Part shown: piece after piece, positions 1-5,461 of the stretch | How positions within the stretch are numbered: the first letter of the stretch is position 1 | Layout of the letters: each line of letters starts with the position of its first letter | Assembly: GCA_934130325.1 (NCBI GenBank) | Contig: CAKOYA010000047.1 | Coordinates: 1-5,461, forward strand | Source: an uncultured Clostridia bacterium | GTDB lineage: Bacteria > Bacillota > Clostridia > TANB77 > CAG-465 | Length of the DNA: 5,461 nt | Reading direction: 5' to 3' | Notes under the pieces: generated by a model | Seen by the model: only the letters and a program-made list of their open reading frames with translations | Databases searched by the model: none | What the model was told of the DNA's origin: nothing | Made by a program: the position numbers and the translations under genes

Positions 1-144
1 ACTAAATATAGATAATAAGATTGTAAAACCTAAATCATATTTAGAAAATTGTGATCTTTTAAAAAGTTTAGCTAATAGTAAAGTAGAATAGGTAACAATA
101 GCACATTGCACAAGTACAGATAAAACTGTTAAAATAATTTCCAT
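1..144 (-). CDS. Second agr-like sensor histidine kinase, N-terminal part only (runs off left edge)
   Basis: This is the first 48 codons of a gene that continues beyond the window. Its protein is identical over this whole stretch to the N-terminus of the complete kinase at 208-1530. It begins MEIILTVLSV and has a hydrophobic first membrane segment (about residues 1-28), then a short basic loop, then a second hydrophobic segment. The DNA differs from that gene at one base only (position 78, a silent Leu codon change). The ATG at 144 has a strong ribosome site, GAAGGAG (160-154), 9 bases upstream. The gene lies 63 bases downstream of the complete kinase in the same direction, so it is probably part of the same operon. 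The function (a GHKL-type sensor kinase) is inferred from the duplicate. The catalytic part is not visible, so it could also be a truncated remnant. Confidence 0.75.
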   Translation of the reverse strand, partial: MEIILTVLSVLVQCAIVTYSTLLLAKLFKRSQFSKYDLGFTILLSIFS

Positions 145-168
145 ATATATAAACTCCTTCATAAACAA
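1..168. repeat. Direct repeat copy A (about 168 bp, pairs with 1387-1554)
   Basis: Bases 1-168 match 1387-1554 without gaps at an offset of 1386. I count three mismatches, at 78, 155 and 160. The left limit is set by the window edge, so the true repeat may be longer. It covers the leader, ribosome site and first 48 codons of the second kinase gene. Similarity stops abruptly after 168. Confidence 0.95.
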
Positions 169-170
169 TT

Positions 171-202
171 AAACGCGGCAAAAACATTTTTTTGCTACGT
201 TT
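171..202 (-). terminator. Hairpin between the two kinase genes (weak terminator or attenuator)
   Basis: An inverted repeat pairs 171-184 with 189-202 around a 4-base loop. It has one mismatch (176/197) and one G-T wobble (177/196). On the minus strand it follows the stop codon of the complete kinase (208) directly and lies before the ribosome site of the second kinase. The run after the stem is only TTTAATTGTTT on that strand, so it would be a weak or partial terminator. It could instead be an mRNA processing or stability element that sets the ratio of the two kinases. Confidence 0.35.
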
Positions 203-207
203 TATCT

Positions 208-1530
208 TTAAATTTTTTCTATAATAAGTGTTTGAACAAATTTATCTTTCTCAATATCAGGGAATATTTGGGCATGAGGTATTTTAGAAACAATTTTTTT
301 AACTTCCCATAAACCAATACCAGATTTAACTTTCTTGCTAGAAACACCTTTTTTATAAATTTCGTTTAAGTTAATTGAGATATTAGTATCATAAGTATTA
401 ATAACTCTAATTATATCAGCACATTTTCTTTTATCGAACCTCATTTCAAGTCTAACATAAGGATTAGGTGCATTAAGAGTAGCCTCCTTAGCATTATCAA
501 GTAAAATACCAAGTATTCTAGAAAGTTCAGGTATAGGAAAATTAATTTCTTTTATATTAGTCATTATATCTAAATCCATAGTTATATCTTTTTCAGTGAT
601 TAAGAAATATTTAGCCCCAACGATACCATAAATAGCAGGTTCATTGAAAATTTCAGGATCAATAACTGCTAAATTATTAACAACGTTGCATTCTTTTAAA
701 ACTTTATTAATATGTTCTTGAAGTTTATCATACTGTTTAGTAGCAACATAACCATTTAAGGCTTGAATAATGTTGTTATAATCATGTTTTAAAATTTTAA
801 TTCCATCAATCATACCACTCATAGTATCATTATGCATTTTAGTAGTAATAAGGTCAGATTCAGCTTTATTTTTTTCTAAAGATTTATTAATGTAGGTAAA
901 TATAACGCAAGCTATAATAGTAATTTGTAAGCAATTAATTAAAAGGAAATACATTGGATATGAGAATTTATTAAAAATCAACATAATTAATTGAGGGCAT
1001 ATACCAATGCAAAGTAAAATTAAAAAAATATAAGTCTGCTTTGGAGTAATATTTTCAATTAAAGTAGTAATTCTAGTATACTTTTGTAATAACTTTTTTA
1101 AAAGTTTTGTAGTAACAATAATAGAGACAAGTTGTATTGAGTAAATTACGAGTAATAGTATGTAACTAGAACTGACCATATCAGAAGATTTTTTAAATAA
1201 AATATTTATTAACAAAAATGCTAGTATTTCTGGTATGACAGAAAGTATAAACTCTAATATTGATAATAGTGCAGAAACAGCAGGCTTAAGTTTTAGTATA
1301 ACATTAAAATTAACATACAATAATATTAAAGCTAGTAAAGTATTTGAAAGTGGAAAAATATTTCTTACTATTGAGCAAGAAATAACACTAAATATAGATA
1401 ATAAGATTGTAAAACCTAAATCATATTTAGAAAATTGTGATCTTTTAAAAAGTTTAGCTAATAATAAAGTAGAATAGGTAACAATAGCACATTGCACAAG
1501 TACAGATAAAACTGTTAAAATAATTTCCAT
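208..1530 (-). CDS. Agr-like (AgrC-type) membrane sensor histidine kinase, GHKL ATPase family
   Basis: This 440-residue sensor kinase should sit in the cell membrane, sense an extracellular signal (in AgrC relatives a small peptide) and phosphorylate the neighbouring LytTR regulator. About the first 213 residues form six or seven hydrophobic segments (roughly 1-28, 36-56, 62-78, 84-112, 121-142, 165-186, 193-213). A cytoplasmic helical linker follows, then the phosphoacceptor box LKHDYNN with His249. The ATPase domain has an N-box LLDNAKEA (Asn346), an NTYD segment near 378-381 and a glycine box SGIGLWEV (Gly404, Gly406). This order is typical of AgrC/CitA-like GHKL kinases. I chose the ATG at 1530 because the ribosome site AAAGGGG (1546-1540) is 9 bases upstream, and because the duplicated gene starts at the matching codon. 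An upstream ATG at 1575 lies inside the regulator gene and is unlikely. The regulator stop at 1545 overlaps the ribosome site, which suggests translational coupling. The sensed ligand is unknown; no agrB or agrD is visible here. Confidence 0.92.
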   Translation of the reverse strand: MEIILTVLSVLVQCAIVTYSTLLLAKLFKRSQFSKYDLGFTILLSIFSVISCSIVRNIFPLSNTLLALILLYVNFNVILKLKPAVSALLSILEFILSVIPEILAFLLINILFKKSSDMVSSSYILLLVIYSIQLVSIIVTTKLLKKLLQKYTRITTLIENITPKQTYIFLILLCIGICPQLIMLIFNKFSYPMYFLLINCLQITIIACVIFTYINKSLEKNKAESDLITTKMHNDTMSGMIDGIKILKHDYNNIIQALNGYVATKQYDKLQEHINKVLKECNVVNNLAVIDPEIFNEPAIYGIVGAKYFLITEKDITMDLDIMTNIKEINFPIPELSRILGILLDNAKEATLNAPNPYVRLEMRFDKRKCADIIRVINTYDTNISINLNEIYKKGVSSKKVKSGIGLWEVKKIVSKIPHAQIFPDIEKDKFVQTLIIEKI

Positions 1531-1554
1531 ATATATAAACCCCTTTATAAACAA
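1387..1554. repeat. Direct repeat copy B (about 168 bp, pairs with 1-168)
   Basis: This is the partner of the repeat at 1-168. It holds the first 48 codons of the complete kinase, its ribosome site, and the last two codons plus stop of the regulator gene. The only mismatches to copy A are 1464, 1541 and 1546. Beyond 1554 the two copies diverge at once. Confidence 0.95.
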
Positions 1555-2219
1555 AATTGTGAATTGACTGGACAAAATATATCTTTTGAAAAATATACAA
1601 ATCCATTTCTTTTATCAAGTCTTAAAATCTTATTTTCATTAACAATATACGAACGATGACATTTCCTAAAGTGAATAGGTAGTTCATTTAATAGTGTATC
1701 TAATGTTTTACTTGTTGAATGTCTGCCATTTTTTGTATTGATTATAGATTTATTTCCAATTTTTTCAATATATAAAATATCATTTGTTCTTATTGATTCC
1801 CATTTATTTAAATGTAAAAAAATTTGCTTATCATATATAAATTCTTTTTTTAGTCTGTTTACTAAATCTTCAAGTATACTCTTGTTTATTGGCTTTACCA
1901 AAAAATCAAATACTTTTGTGATAAATGAAATATGCATATATCTTTGATGAGCAGTTAAGAAAATTAAGTAGAACTCATGGTTAATATCTCTTAGATCTTT
2001 TGCAAATTCTATACCATTTTTACCACCATTTTTAAAGTCTACATCTAAAAATAATATATCAATTTTCTTTTTAGATATAGCTTCAAATATTTCTTTTTGA
2101 TTATCAGTTATGATGGCTATTTCTGCATCTAAATTTTGGTTTATAATCTCAGATTCTAGAAATTTACTGGTAGCTTGCAATCCCTCTAAATCGTCATCAC
2201 ACATTCCAATTTTCAACAT
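1545..2219 (-). CDS. LytTR-family response regulator (AgrA/LytR type)
   Basis: This is a 224-residue transcription regulator that should be phosphorylated by the neighbouring kinase. The receiver domain (about 1-120) shows the acidic cluster DDD at 8-10, the phosphoacceptor Asp59 in DILFLDVD, Thr89 in FLTAH and Lys109 in LVKP. The DNA-binding LytTR domain (about 130-224) has the family pattern FRKCHRSYIVN at 184-194, followed by the beta-strand segment with ILRLD and GFVYFS. The protein ends QFCL shortly after the CPVNS segment. Relatives usually continue with a basic tail after PVSR, so the C-terminus looks about ten residues short (from memory of the family). The last two codons and the stop lie inside the repeat shared with the second kinase leader. 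The ATG at 2219 has the ribosome site AAGAAGG (2233-2227), 7 bases upstream. It is the first gene of the minus-strand operon, with a promoter at 2244-2272. Confidence 0.92.
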   Translation of the reverse strand: MLKIGMCDDDLEGLQATSKFLESEIINQNLDAEIAIITDNQKEIFEAISKKKIDILFLDVDFKNGGKNGIEFAKDLRDINHEFYLIFLTAHQRYMHISFITKVFDFLVKPINKSILEDLVNRLKKEFIYDKQIFLHLNKWESIRTNDILYIEKIGNKSIINTKNGRHSTSKTLDTLLNELPIHFRKCHRSYIVNENKILRLDKRNGFVYFSKDIFCPVNSQFCL

Positions 2220-2243
2220 GACATTACCTTCTTTTTAATAACT

Positions 2244-2272
2244 ATCTTACTACAAGTTTTTAAAGATGTCAA
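2244..2272 (-). promoter_or_regulatory. Sigma-A-type promoter of the regulator/kinase operon
   Basis: On the minus strand there is a perfect -35 box TTGACA (2272-2267), a 17-base spacer, and a -10 box TAAGAT (2249-2244) that matches TATAAT at 4 of 6 positions. Transcription would start near 2237, giving a leader of about 17 bases that contains the AAGAAGG ribosome site of the regulator gene. Confidence 0.7.
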
Positions 2273-2281
2273 CAGATTTAT

Positions 2282-2318
2282 CGTCAAAAAATGTACTATT
2301 TGTCTACATTTTTCGACA
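2282..2318. promoter_or_regulatory. Imperfect inverted repeat upstream of the regulator promoter (candidate operator)
   Basis: The arms 2282-2295 and 2305-2318 are inverted copies matching at 12 of 14 positions (core AAAAATGTA / TACATTTTT, with flanking GTC / GAC), separated by 9 bases. The element starts 9 bases upstream of the -35 box of the minus-strand operon, where an activator would bind. Autoregulation by the LytTR protein is a reasonable guess, because such regulators often bind repeats just upstream of -35. However, LytTR sites are more often direct repeats, so the binder is uncertain. Confidence 0.4.
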
Positions 2319-2384
2319 TATGAACATTAAATTAACATTCATAAAAAGTATATGTAAAAATATAATGTAAAAGGAGTGGTTAAG

Positions 2385-2723
2385 TTGAATGTAAAAAAGA
2401 AGGAAAAGAAAAAATGGTATAAAACAATTGCTAAAAATATAGCAATAAGAAACCAAGTTTCAGAAGCAAAAGATAAATTTACTAATTTTTTGGAATTACC
2501 AAAAGAGGTTGTGAGCAGTTCGACCAAAATTACTTCTATAGAAAACACAGATATATTAATTGAAGGATATAAACAAATAATGGATTACTATGACGATTAT
2601 ATAAAAATAAAGGCACATAATATGGAAATAGTAATAGATGGTAAAAATTTGGATATTAAAGAAATAACGGACTTTGAGCTTGTAATTCAAGGAGAAATAT
2701 ATAGTTTAAATTATAAAAAATAG
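2385..2723 (+). CDS. yqfC: Sporulation protein YqfC (YabP/YqfC family)
   Basis: This is a small soluble protein of 112 residues. It is conserved in endospore formers and made in the mother cell under sigma-E in Bacillus subtilis; its molecular role is not well defined. The family pattern is clear: LELPKEVV near 37-44, then a TKITSIENTDILIEGYK segment, then repeated short beta-strand motifs (MEIVIDGKNLDI, LVIQGEIYSL) to the end. The first 20 or so residues are strongly basic and lengthen the protein beyond the roughly 93 residues of the Bacillus homologue. I take the TTG at 2385 as the start because AGGAG (2372-2376) is 8 bases upstream. A GTG at 2376 overlaps that ribosome site and cannot be used with it. 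The gene is the first of the plus-strand operon, 13 bases before yqfD. Confidence 0.9.
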   Translation: MNVKKKEKKKWYKTIAKNIAIRNQVSEAKDKFTNFLELPKEVVSSSTKITSIENTDILIEGYKQIMDYYDDYIKIKAHNMEIVIDGKNLDIKEITDFELVIQGEIYSLNYKK

Positions 2724-2736
2724 ATAAGGTGATTTT

Positions 2737-3948
2737 ATGGGATTAAGTAATAATATACAAAATATAAGCGGAGTTGTTACCGTACAAATAGAGGGCTTTT
2801 TTACAGAACGTTTTATAAATCTATGCAAAATTAATAATGTTAAAATATGGGATATAAGAAATATAGTAAAAGGAGTCGTTAGATTTAAAATAAGTATAAA
2901 AGATTTTAAAAAACTAAGAAGTATATCGAAAAAAACAAAATGTAGTGTTAAAATAAAGAAAAAAGAAGGACTGTATTTTACGTTATTTAAGTATAGAAAA
3001 AGAAAAATGGTGATATTTCTTTTAATGCTTGCTGTAATCTTCACAATAGCATTTTCTACATTTATTTGGGATATTCAAATAACAGGAAATGAAAATATCT
3101 CAGAATCAGAAGTTATAGAAAATTTGAAAAAAAGTGGATTATATATTGGAAAATGTAAAATAGGTTTTGATAAAAAGGAAATAATAAATAATATGAGAGT
3201 AAATATGCAAGAGATATCATGGGTTGGAATAGAAATAGATGGAACATTGGCTACGGTTAAATTAGTTGAAAAAACAAATTTAGATCAAAAAGATGTACAG
3301 AATGATAAAATCGGTGATATTATTGCTAAAAAAGATGGTGTGGTAACAAGAATAGTTCCTGAAAATGGAACAGCTATGATAAATGAAAAGAGCTATGTTC
3401 AAAAGGATACAGTGCTAATTCAAGGTAAAATGTATAGTAAATTTCTAGAACCATTTGATGTAACAGCAAGTGGAATTGTAAGGGCCGATTGTGAGTATAT
3501 TTGTGAAAATACATATTTTTTTGATAATTTTGAAAAAAGTTATACTGGCAAAAAATTGTATACGTTAGGAATTAGTGTTAATTCTAAAGAAAATATGCTA
3601 AATTATTTGAATAAATCTAAAAAATATGATATAAGTAAGAAAAGTAAAAGCTTTAAAATATTTGGGCAAAATATATCATTTGATTTATATTCTTGTTTGG
3701 AATATGAACAGATTGAAGTGAAAAAAACTAAAGAAGATATAATAAATGAATCTAACTCATATATTGAACAATACTATAATACAAATATTGTAACTGATGC
3801 AACAAATCCAGTTTTAGTTGATAAAAAAGTTGAATATGTTGAAAAAGAAGATAGTATTATAGTAAAAGTTACATACGTTGTAAATGAAGAAATAGGTCAG
3901 TTTATAGAAAGGAATGTTGAGATTACAAATGAACAAAGTGCAAGTTGA
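2737..3948 (+). CDS. yqfD: Sporulation membrane protein YqfD
   Basis: This 403-residue protein is close to the full length of Bacillus subtilis YqfD (about 398). The family is a mother-cell sporulation factor, normally co-transcribed with yqfC. The N-terminal domain (1-90) carries the conserved opening VTVQIEGFFTERFIN and ends in a basic stretch FKYRKRK. A single membrane segment follows (about 91-110). After it comes a POTRA-like region starting WDIQITGNENISESEV (about 111-180), similar in layout to FtsQ, and then a long region rich in beta strands with the conserved GVVTRIVPENGTA (about 199-211). The topology is therefore an inner N-terminal domain with the bulk outside the mother-cell membrane. 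The ribosome site AAGGTG (2725-2730) precedes the ATG. The 3' end overlaps the ybeY start. Confidence 0.93.
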   Translation: MGLSNNIQNISGVVTVQIEGFFTERFINLCKINNVKIWDIRNIVKGVVRFKISIKDFKKLRSISKKTKCSVKIKKKEGLYFTLFKYRKRKMVIFLLMLAVIFTIAFSTFIWDIQITGNENISESEVIENLKKSGLYIGKCKIGFDKKEIINNMRVNMQEISWVGIEIDGTLATVKLVEKTNLDQKDVQNDKIGDIIAKKDGVVTRIVPENGTAMINEKSYVQKDTVLIQGKMYSKFLEPFDVTASGIVRADCEYICENTYFFDNFEKSYTGKKLYTLGISVNSKENMLNYLNKSKKYDISKKSKSFKIFGQNISFDLYSCLEYEQIEVKKTKEDIINESNSYIEQYYNTNIVTDATNPVLVDKKVEYVEKEDSIIVKVTYVVNEEIGQFIERNVEITNEQSAS

Positions 3949-4438
3949 ATTAGACCAAAAAATAGAAGAGTATGTTAATGATAATTTGAAAGATAAAGTG
4001 GATATAAAGCTATACGTAGAAAAGATAGTTGAGATAGCTTTAGAAAAAAATAATATATTGAATAAAAATATTTCGCTTTCAATTCAAAGTGCAAGTAAAG
4101 AAGAAATTAGAAAACTTAATTGTGAATATAGGGATACAGATAGGGCAACAGATGTTCTATCTTTCCCAATATTTGAAAGAGAAGAAATAGATAATATAAA
4201 ATCAGGAAATGATTGTATCAAATTAAAACAAATTGAATTAGGAGATATAATTTTGTGTCTAGATGTGATAAAACAACAATCTATAGAGTATGGTACAGGA
4301 ATTTTAAGGGAAGTATTGTACATGATAACTCATGGTGTGTGTCATCTGTTAGGATATGATCATATAATTCCAGAGGAAAAAGAAGAAATGAGAACACTTG
4401 AAGAGGAAATATTGGGAAATTTAGGAGTGTTTAAATAA
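3929..4438 (+). CDS. ybeY: Endoribonuclease YbeY (rRNA maturation factor)
   Basis: This is a 169-residue metal-dependent endoribonuclease involved in 16S rRNA 3' maturation and ribosome quality control in the cytoplasm. The zinc-binding motif HGVCHLLGYDH gives His135, His139 and His145. Upstream are the family segments LNCEYRDTDRATDVLSFP (about 65-82) and LGDIILCLDV (about 103-112). The length is normal. Two starts are possible. The ATG at 3929 has a weak GAG seven bases before it and lies 20 bases inside yqfD. The ATG at 3914 adds five residues, but the best ribosome site, AAAGGA (3908-3913), directly abuts it, with no spacing. That site is 15 bases from 3929, so neither spacing is ideal. 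I prefer 3929. The overlap suggests translation coupled to yqfD. Confidence 0.93.
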   Translation: MNKVQVELDQKIEEYVNDNLKDKVDIKLYVEKIVEIALEKNNILNKNISLSIQSASKEEIRKLNCEYRDTDRATDVLSFPIFEREEIDNIKSGNDCIKLKQIELGDIILCLDVIKQQSIEYGTGILREVLYMITHGVCHLLGYDHIIPEEKEEMRTLEEEILGNLGVFK

Positions 4439-4439
4439 T

Positions 4440-5339
4440 ATGAAGAAAAAAGATAGAATAGTAGATAATATTGATGATAATGATTTAAAGGTATATACAA
4501 AAGAAAAAACTAGATATACAGAAGATGCCGATGTTAAAATTTATAAAACAGAGGCAGAAAAAAAAGATAATTTAGAAAATTTAAAGCATAGTAAAAATAA
4601 AACATTTTTTACAGCTATGGGACATGCAATAGATGGTGTGATAAGGGCTTTTAAGACAGAAAGGAATTTAAGAATAGATTATATTATTGGACTTTTTGTA
4701 CTTATAAGTAGTTTGTTTTTTAATTTTACAAAAACTGAGTTTGCATGTCTTTGCCTTACAATAGGCTTCGTTATATTTGCTGAAATGATTAATTCAACTG
4801 TTGAATATATTGTAGATTTAGTAACAGACAAATATGATGATAGAGCAAAAGCAGCAAAAGATATTGCCGCAGGTGGTGTACTTATAGCTGCATGTGTTGC
4901 TGTTGTAGTAGCGTATTTTCTTTTTGCGGATAAGTTATACAATGCTACTACTGCTGTATTAAACTCTGTACTAAGTTCAAAATTACATGTATTATTTACT
5001 ATTACTTTTGCAGTGGTATTATTAGCTGTTATATTAAAGGGAATGTTAGGAAGAGGGGATAGTTATTCTAAGGCCTATCCAAGCGCTAGAGTTACACTTG
5101 CATTTGCACTTACTACTTACGTTTATTTAATAACAAGAAGTATATTTGTTGGTGCGGTTTCATTAATATTAAGTATTATGATAGCGCAGATAAGGATTGA
5201 AAATACTAAAATAAGGCCAGTGTATATGATAATTAGTGCAATACTTGGAATATTAGTAGTCCTTATAGTTTATCAATTGGTTTTAACAGCACCACAATTG
5301 TCTGATACAGTTAAGAATTTAATTCCTAAGTTCTCTTAA
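4440..5339 (+). CDS. dgkA: DgkA-family lipid kinase (probable undecaprenol kinase) with degenerate PAP2-like C-terminal membrane domain
   Basis: This 299-residue protein is more than twice the usual length (about 120-135). Residues 1-53 are a highly charged tail with no membrane segment. Residues 54-165 form the DgkA kinase domain. It has AFKTERNLRID (Glu74 equivalent to E. coli Glu28), the signature EMINSTVE (Glu115, Asn118, Glu122) and AKDIAAGGVLIAA (Lys140, Asp141), with three membrane helices. All expected catalytic residues are present. In Gram-positives this family phosphorylates undecaprenol to rebuild the cell-wall lipid carrier. Residues about 183-280 add four hydrophobic segments that resemble a PAP2 phosphatase: LKGMLGRG (K..R motif), YPSARVTLAFAL in place of FPSGH, and an ending ISAILGILVVLIVY as in the last PAP2 helix. 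The histidines and the SRxxxGxHxxxD motif are missing, so this half is unlikely to be a phosphatase. AGGAG (4423-4427) inside ybeY serves the ATG; only one base separates the genes. The PAP2 link is an inference by eye. Confidence 0.87.
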   Translation: MKKKDRIVDNIDDNDLKVYTKEKTRYTEDADVKIYKTEAEKKDNLENLKHSKNKTFFTAMGHAIDGVIRAFKTERNLRIDYIIGLFVLISSLFFNFTKTEFACLCLTIGFVIFAEMINSTVEYIVDLVTDKYDDRAKAAKDIAAGGVLIAACVAVVVAYFLFADKLYNATTAVLNSVLSSKLHVLFTITFAVVLLAVILKGMLGRGDSYSKAYPSARVTLAFALTTYVYLITRSIFVGAVSLILSIMIAQIRIENTKIRPVYMIISAILGILVVLIVYQLVLTAPQLSDTVKNLIPKFS

Positions 5340-5368
5340 AAATCATAGAAATATTGGGGGATTATATT

Positions 5369-5461
5369 ATGAGTGATGAAGAGTTATTAAATATAGCTAA
5401 AATGGCAAGAAAAAATGCGTATACTCCACTTACAGGTTATAGTGTTGGCGCTGCGCTGCTA
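5369..5461 (+). CDS. cdd: Cytidine deaminase, N-terminal part (runs off right edge)
   Basis: The first 31 codons are visible, beginning MSDEELLNIAKMARKNAYTP and ending GYSVGAALL. The pattern of a helical start with ARKNAY, then P, then a VGAALL strand matches the N-terminus of homotetrameric cytidine deaminases, which convert cytidine or deoxycytidine to uridine in pyrimidine salvage. The zinc-binding and catalytic motifs (HAE and PCxxC) would lie beyond the window. The ribosome site is GGGGG (5356-5360), 8 bases before the ATG. The gene follows dgkA after 29 bases, the same order as in Bacillus subtilis (dgkA-cdd), which supports the call. Confidence 0.88.
   Translation, partial: MSDEELLNIAKMARKNAYTPLTGYSVGAALL

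Noticed and set aside
1235..1477. 80-codon open frame on the plus strand.
   Set aside because: It lies fully opposite the membrane domain of the kinase gene, has no convincing ribosome site, and its end overlaps the repeat. It is a shadow of the real gene.
1531..1575. Upstream ATG at 1575 extending the kinase by 15 residues.
   Set aside because: It lies within the regulator gene without its own ribosome site, and the duplicated kinase starts at the codon matching 1530 with its own GAAGGAG.
1..2219. Transposon or phage origin for the duplicated segment.
   Set aside because: I see no transposase, terminal inverted repeats or target-site duplications in the window. A tandem duplication or gene conversion explains the repeat more simply.
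2315..2347. Possible sigma-E promoter for yqfC: -35-like GACATATG and -10-like CATAAAAA.
   Set aside because: Sigma-E control is expected for this gene and the -10 is in a sensible place, but the spacing (17) is about three bases too long and both boxes match only partly. Not firm enough to list as a feature.
2338..2366. Possible sigma-A promoter for yqfC: TTCATA, 17 bases, perfect TATAAT at 2361-2366.
   Set aside because: Transcription would begin near 2373, inside the AGGAG ribosome site (2372-2376), so this promoter could not give a normally translated yqfC message. The region is also AT-rich enough for chance matches.
2706..3044. 112-codon open frame on the minus strand.
   Set aside because: It is antisense to the start of yqfD, which has clear family motifs. 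The hydrophobic composition comes from the complement of Lys-rich codons.

Overview
The window is very AT-rich DNA that reads as a spore-forming Clostridia (low-GC Firmicutes) chromosome. The evidence is the yqfC-yqfD sporulation pair, the ybeY-dgkA-cdd housekeeping order, strong AGGAG-type ribosome sites and heavy AAA/ATA codon use. I cannot name a genus.

Layout. Positions 1-2219 (minus strand) hold an agr-like two-component cluster, read right to left. A LytTR-type response regulator (2219-1545) is followed after 14 bases by a six- or seven-pass GHKL sensor kinase (1530-208). Then, 63 bases on, comes the start of a second sensor kinase (144 to beyond the left edge). The two kinase genes share an almost identical segment of about 168 bases: 1-168 and 1387-1554, with 3 mismatches and identical protein over the 48 visible codons. 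The repeat covers the leader and the sensor N-terminus and reaches back into the last two codons of the regulator, whose C-terminus looks short.

Positions 2220-2384 are a divergent intergenic region. It contains a good sigma-A-type promoter for the regulator/kinase operon and, just upstream of it, an imperfect inverted repeat that may be an operator. From 2385 to the right edge (plus strand) runs a tightly packed operon: yqfC (TTG start), yqfD, ybeY (overlapping yqfD), a dgkA-family gene, and the first 31 codons of a cytidine deaminase. The phoH and yqfF genes that lie between yqfD and ybeY in Bacillus subtilis are absent.

How the genes work together. The left half should be a peptide- or ligand-sensing regulatory circuit. 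One regulator may be served by two sensors with the same N-terminus. The right half combines mother-cell sporulation functions (YqfC, YqfD), rRNA maturation (YbeY), recycling of the undecaprenol lipid carrier (DgkA family) and pyrimidine salvage (Cdd). The DgkA-type protein is about twice the normal length. Its C-terminal membrane half resembles a PAP2 phosphatase domain that has lost the catalytic residues.
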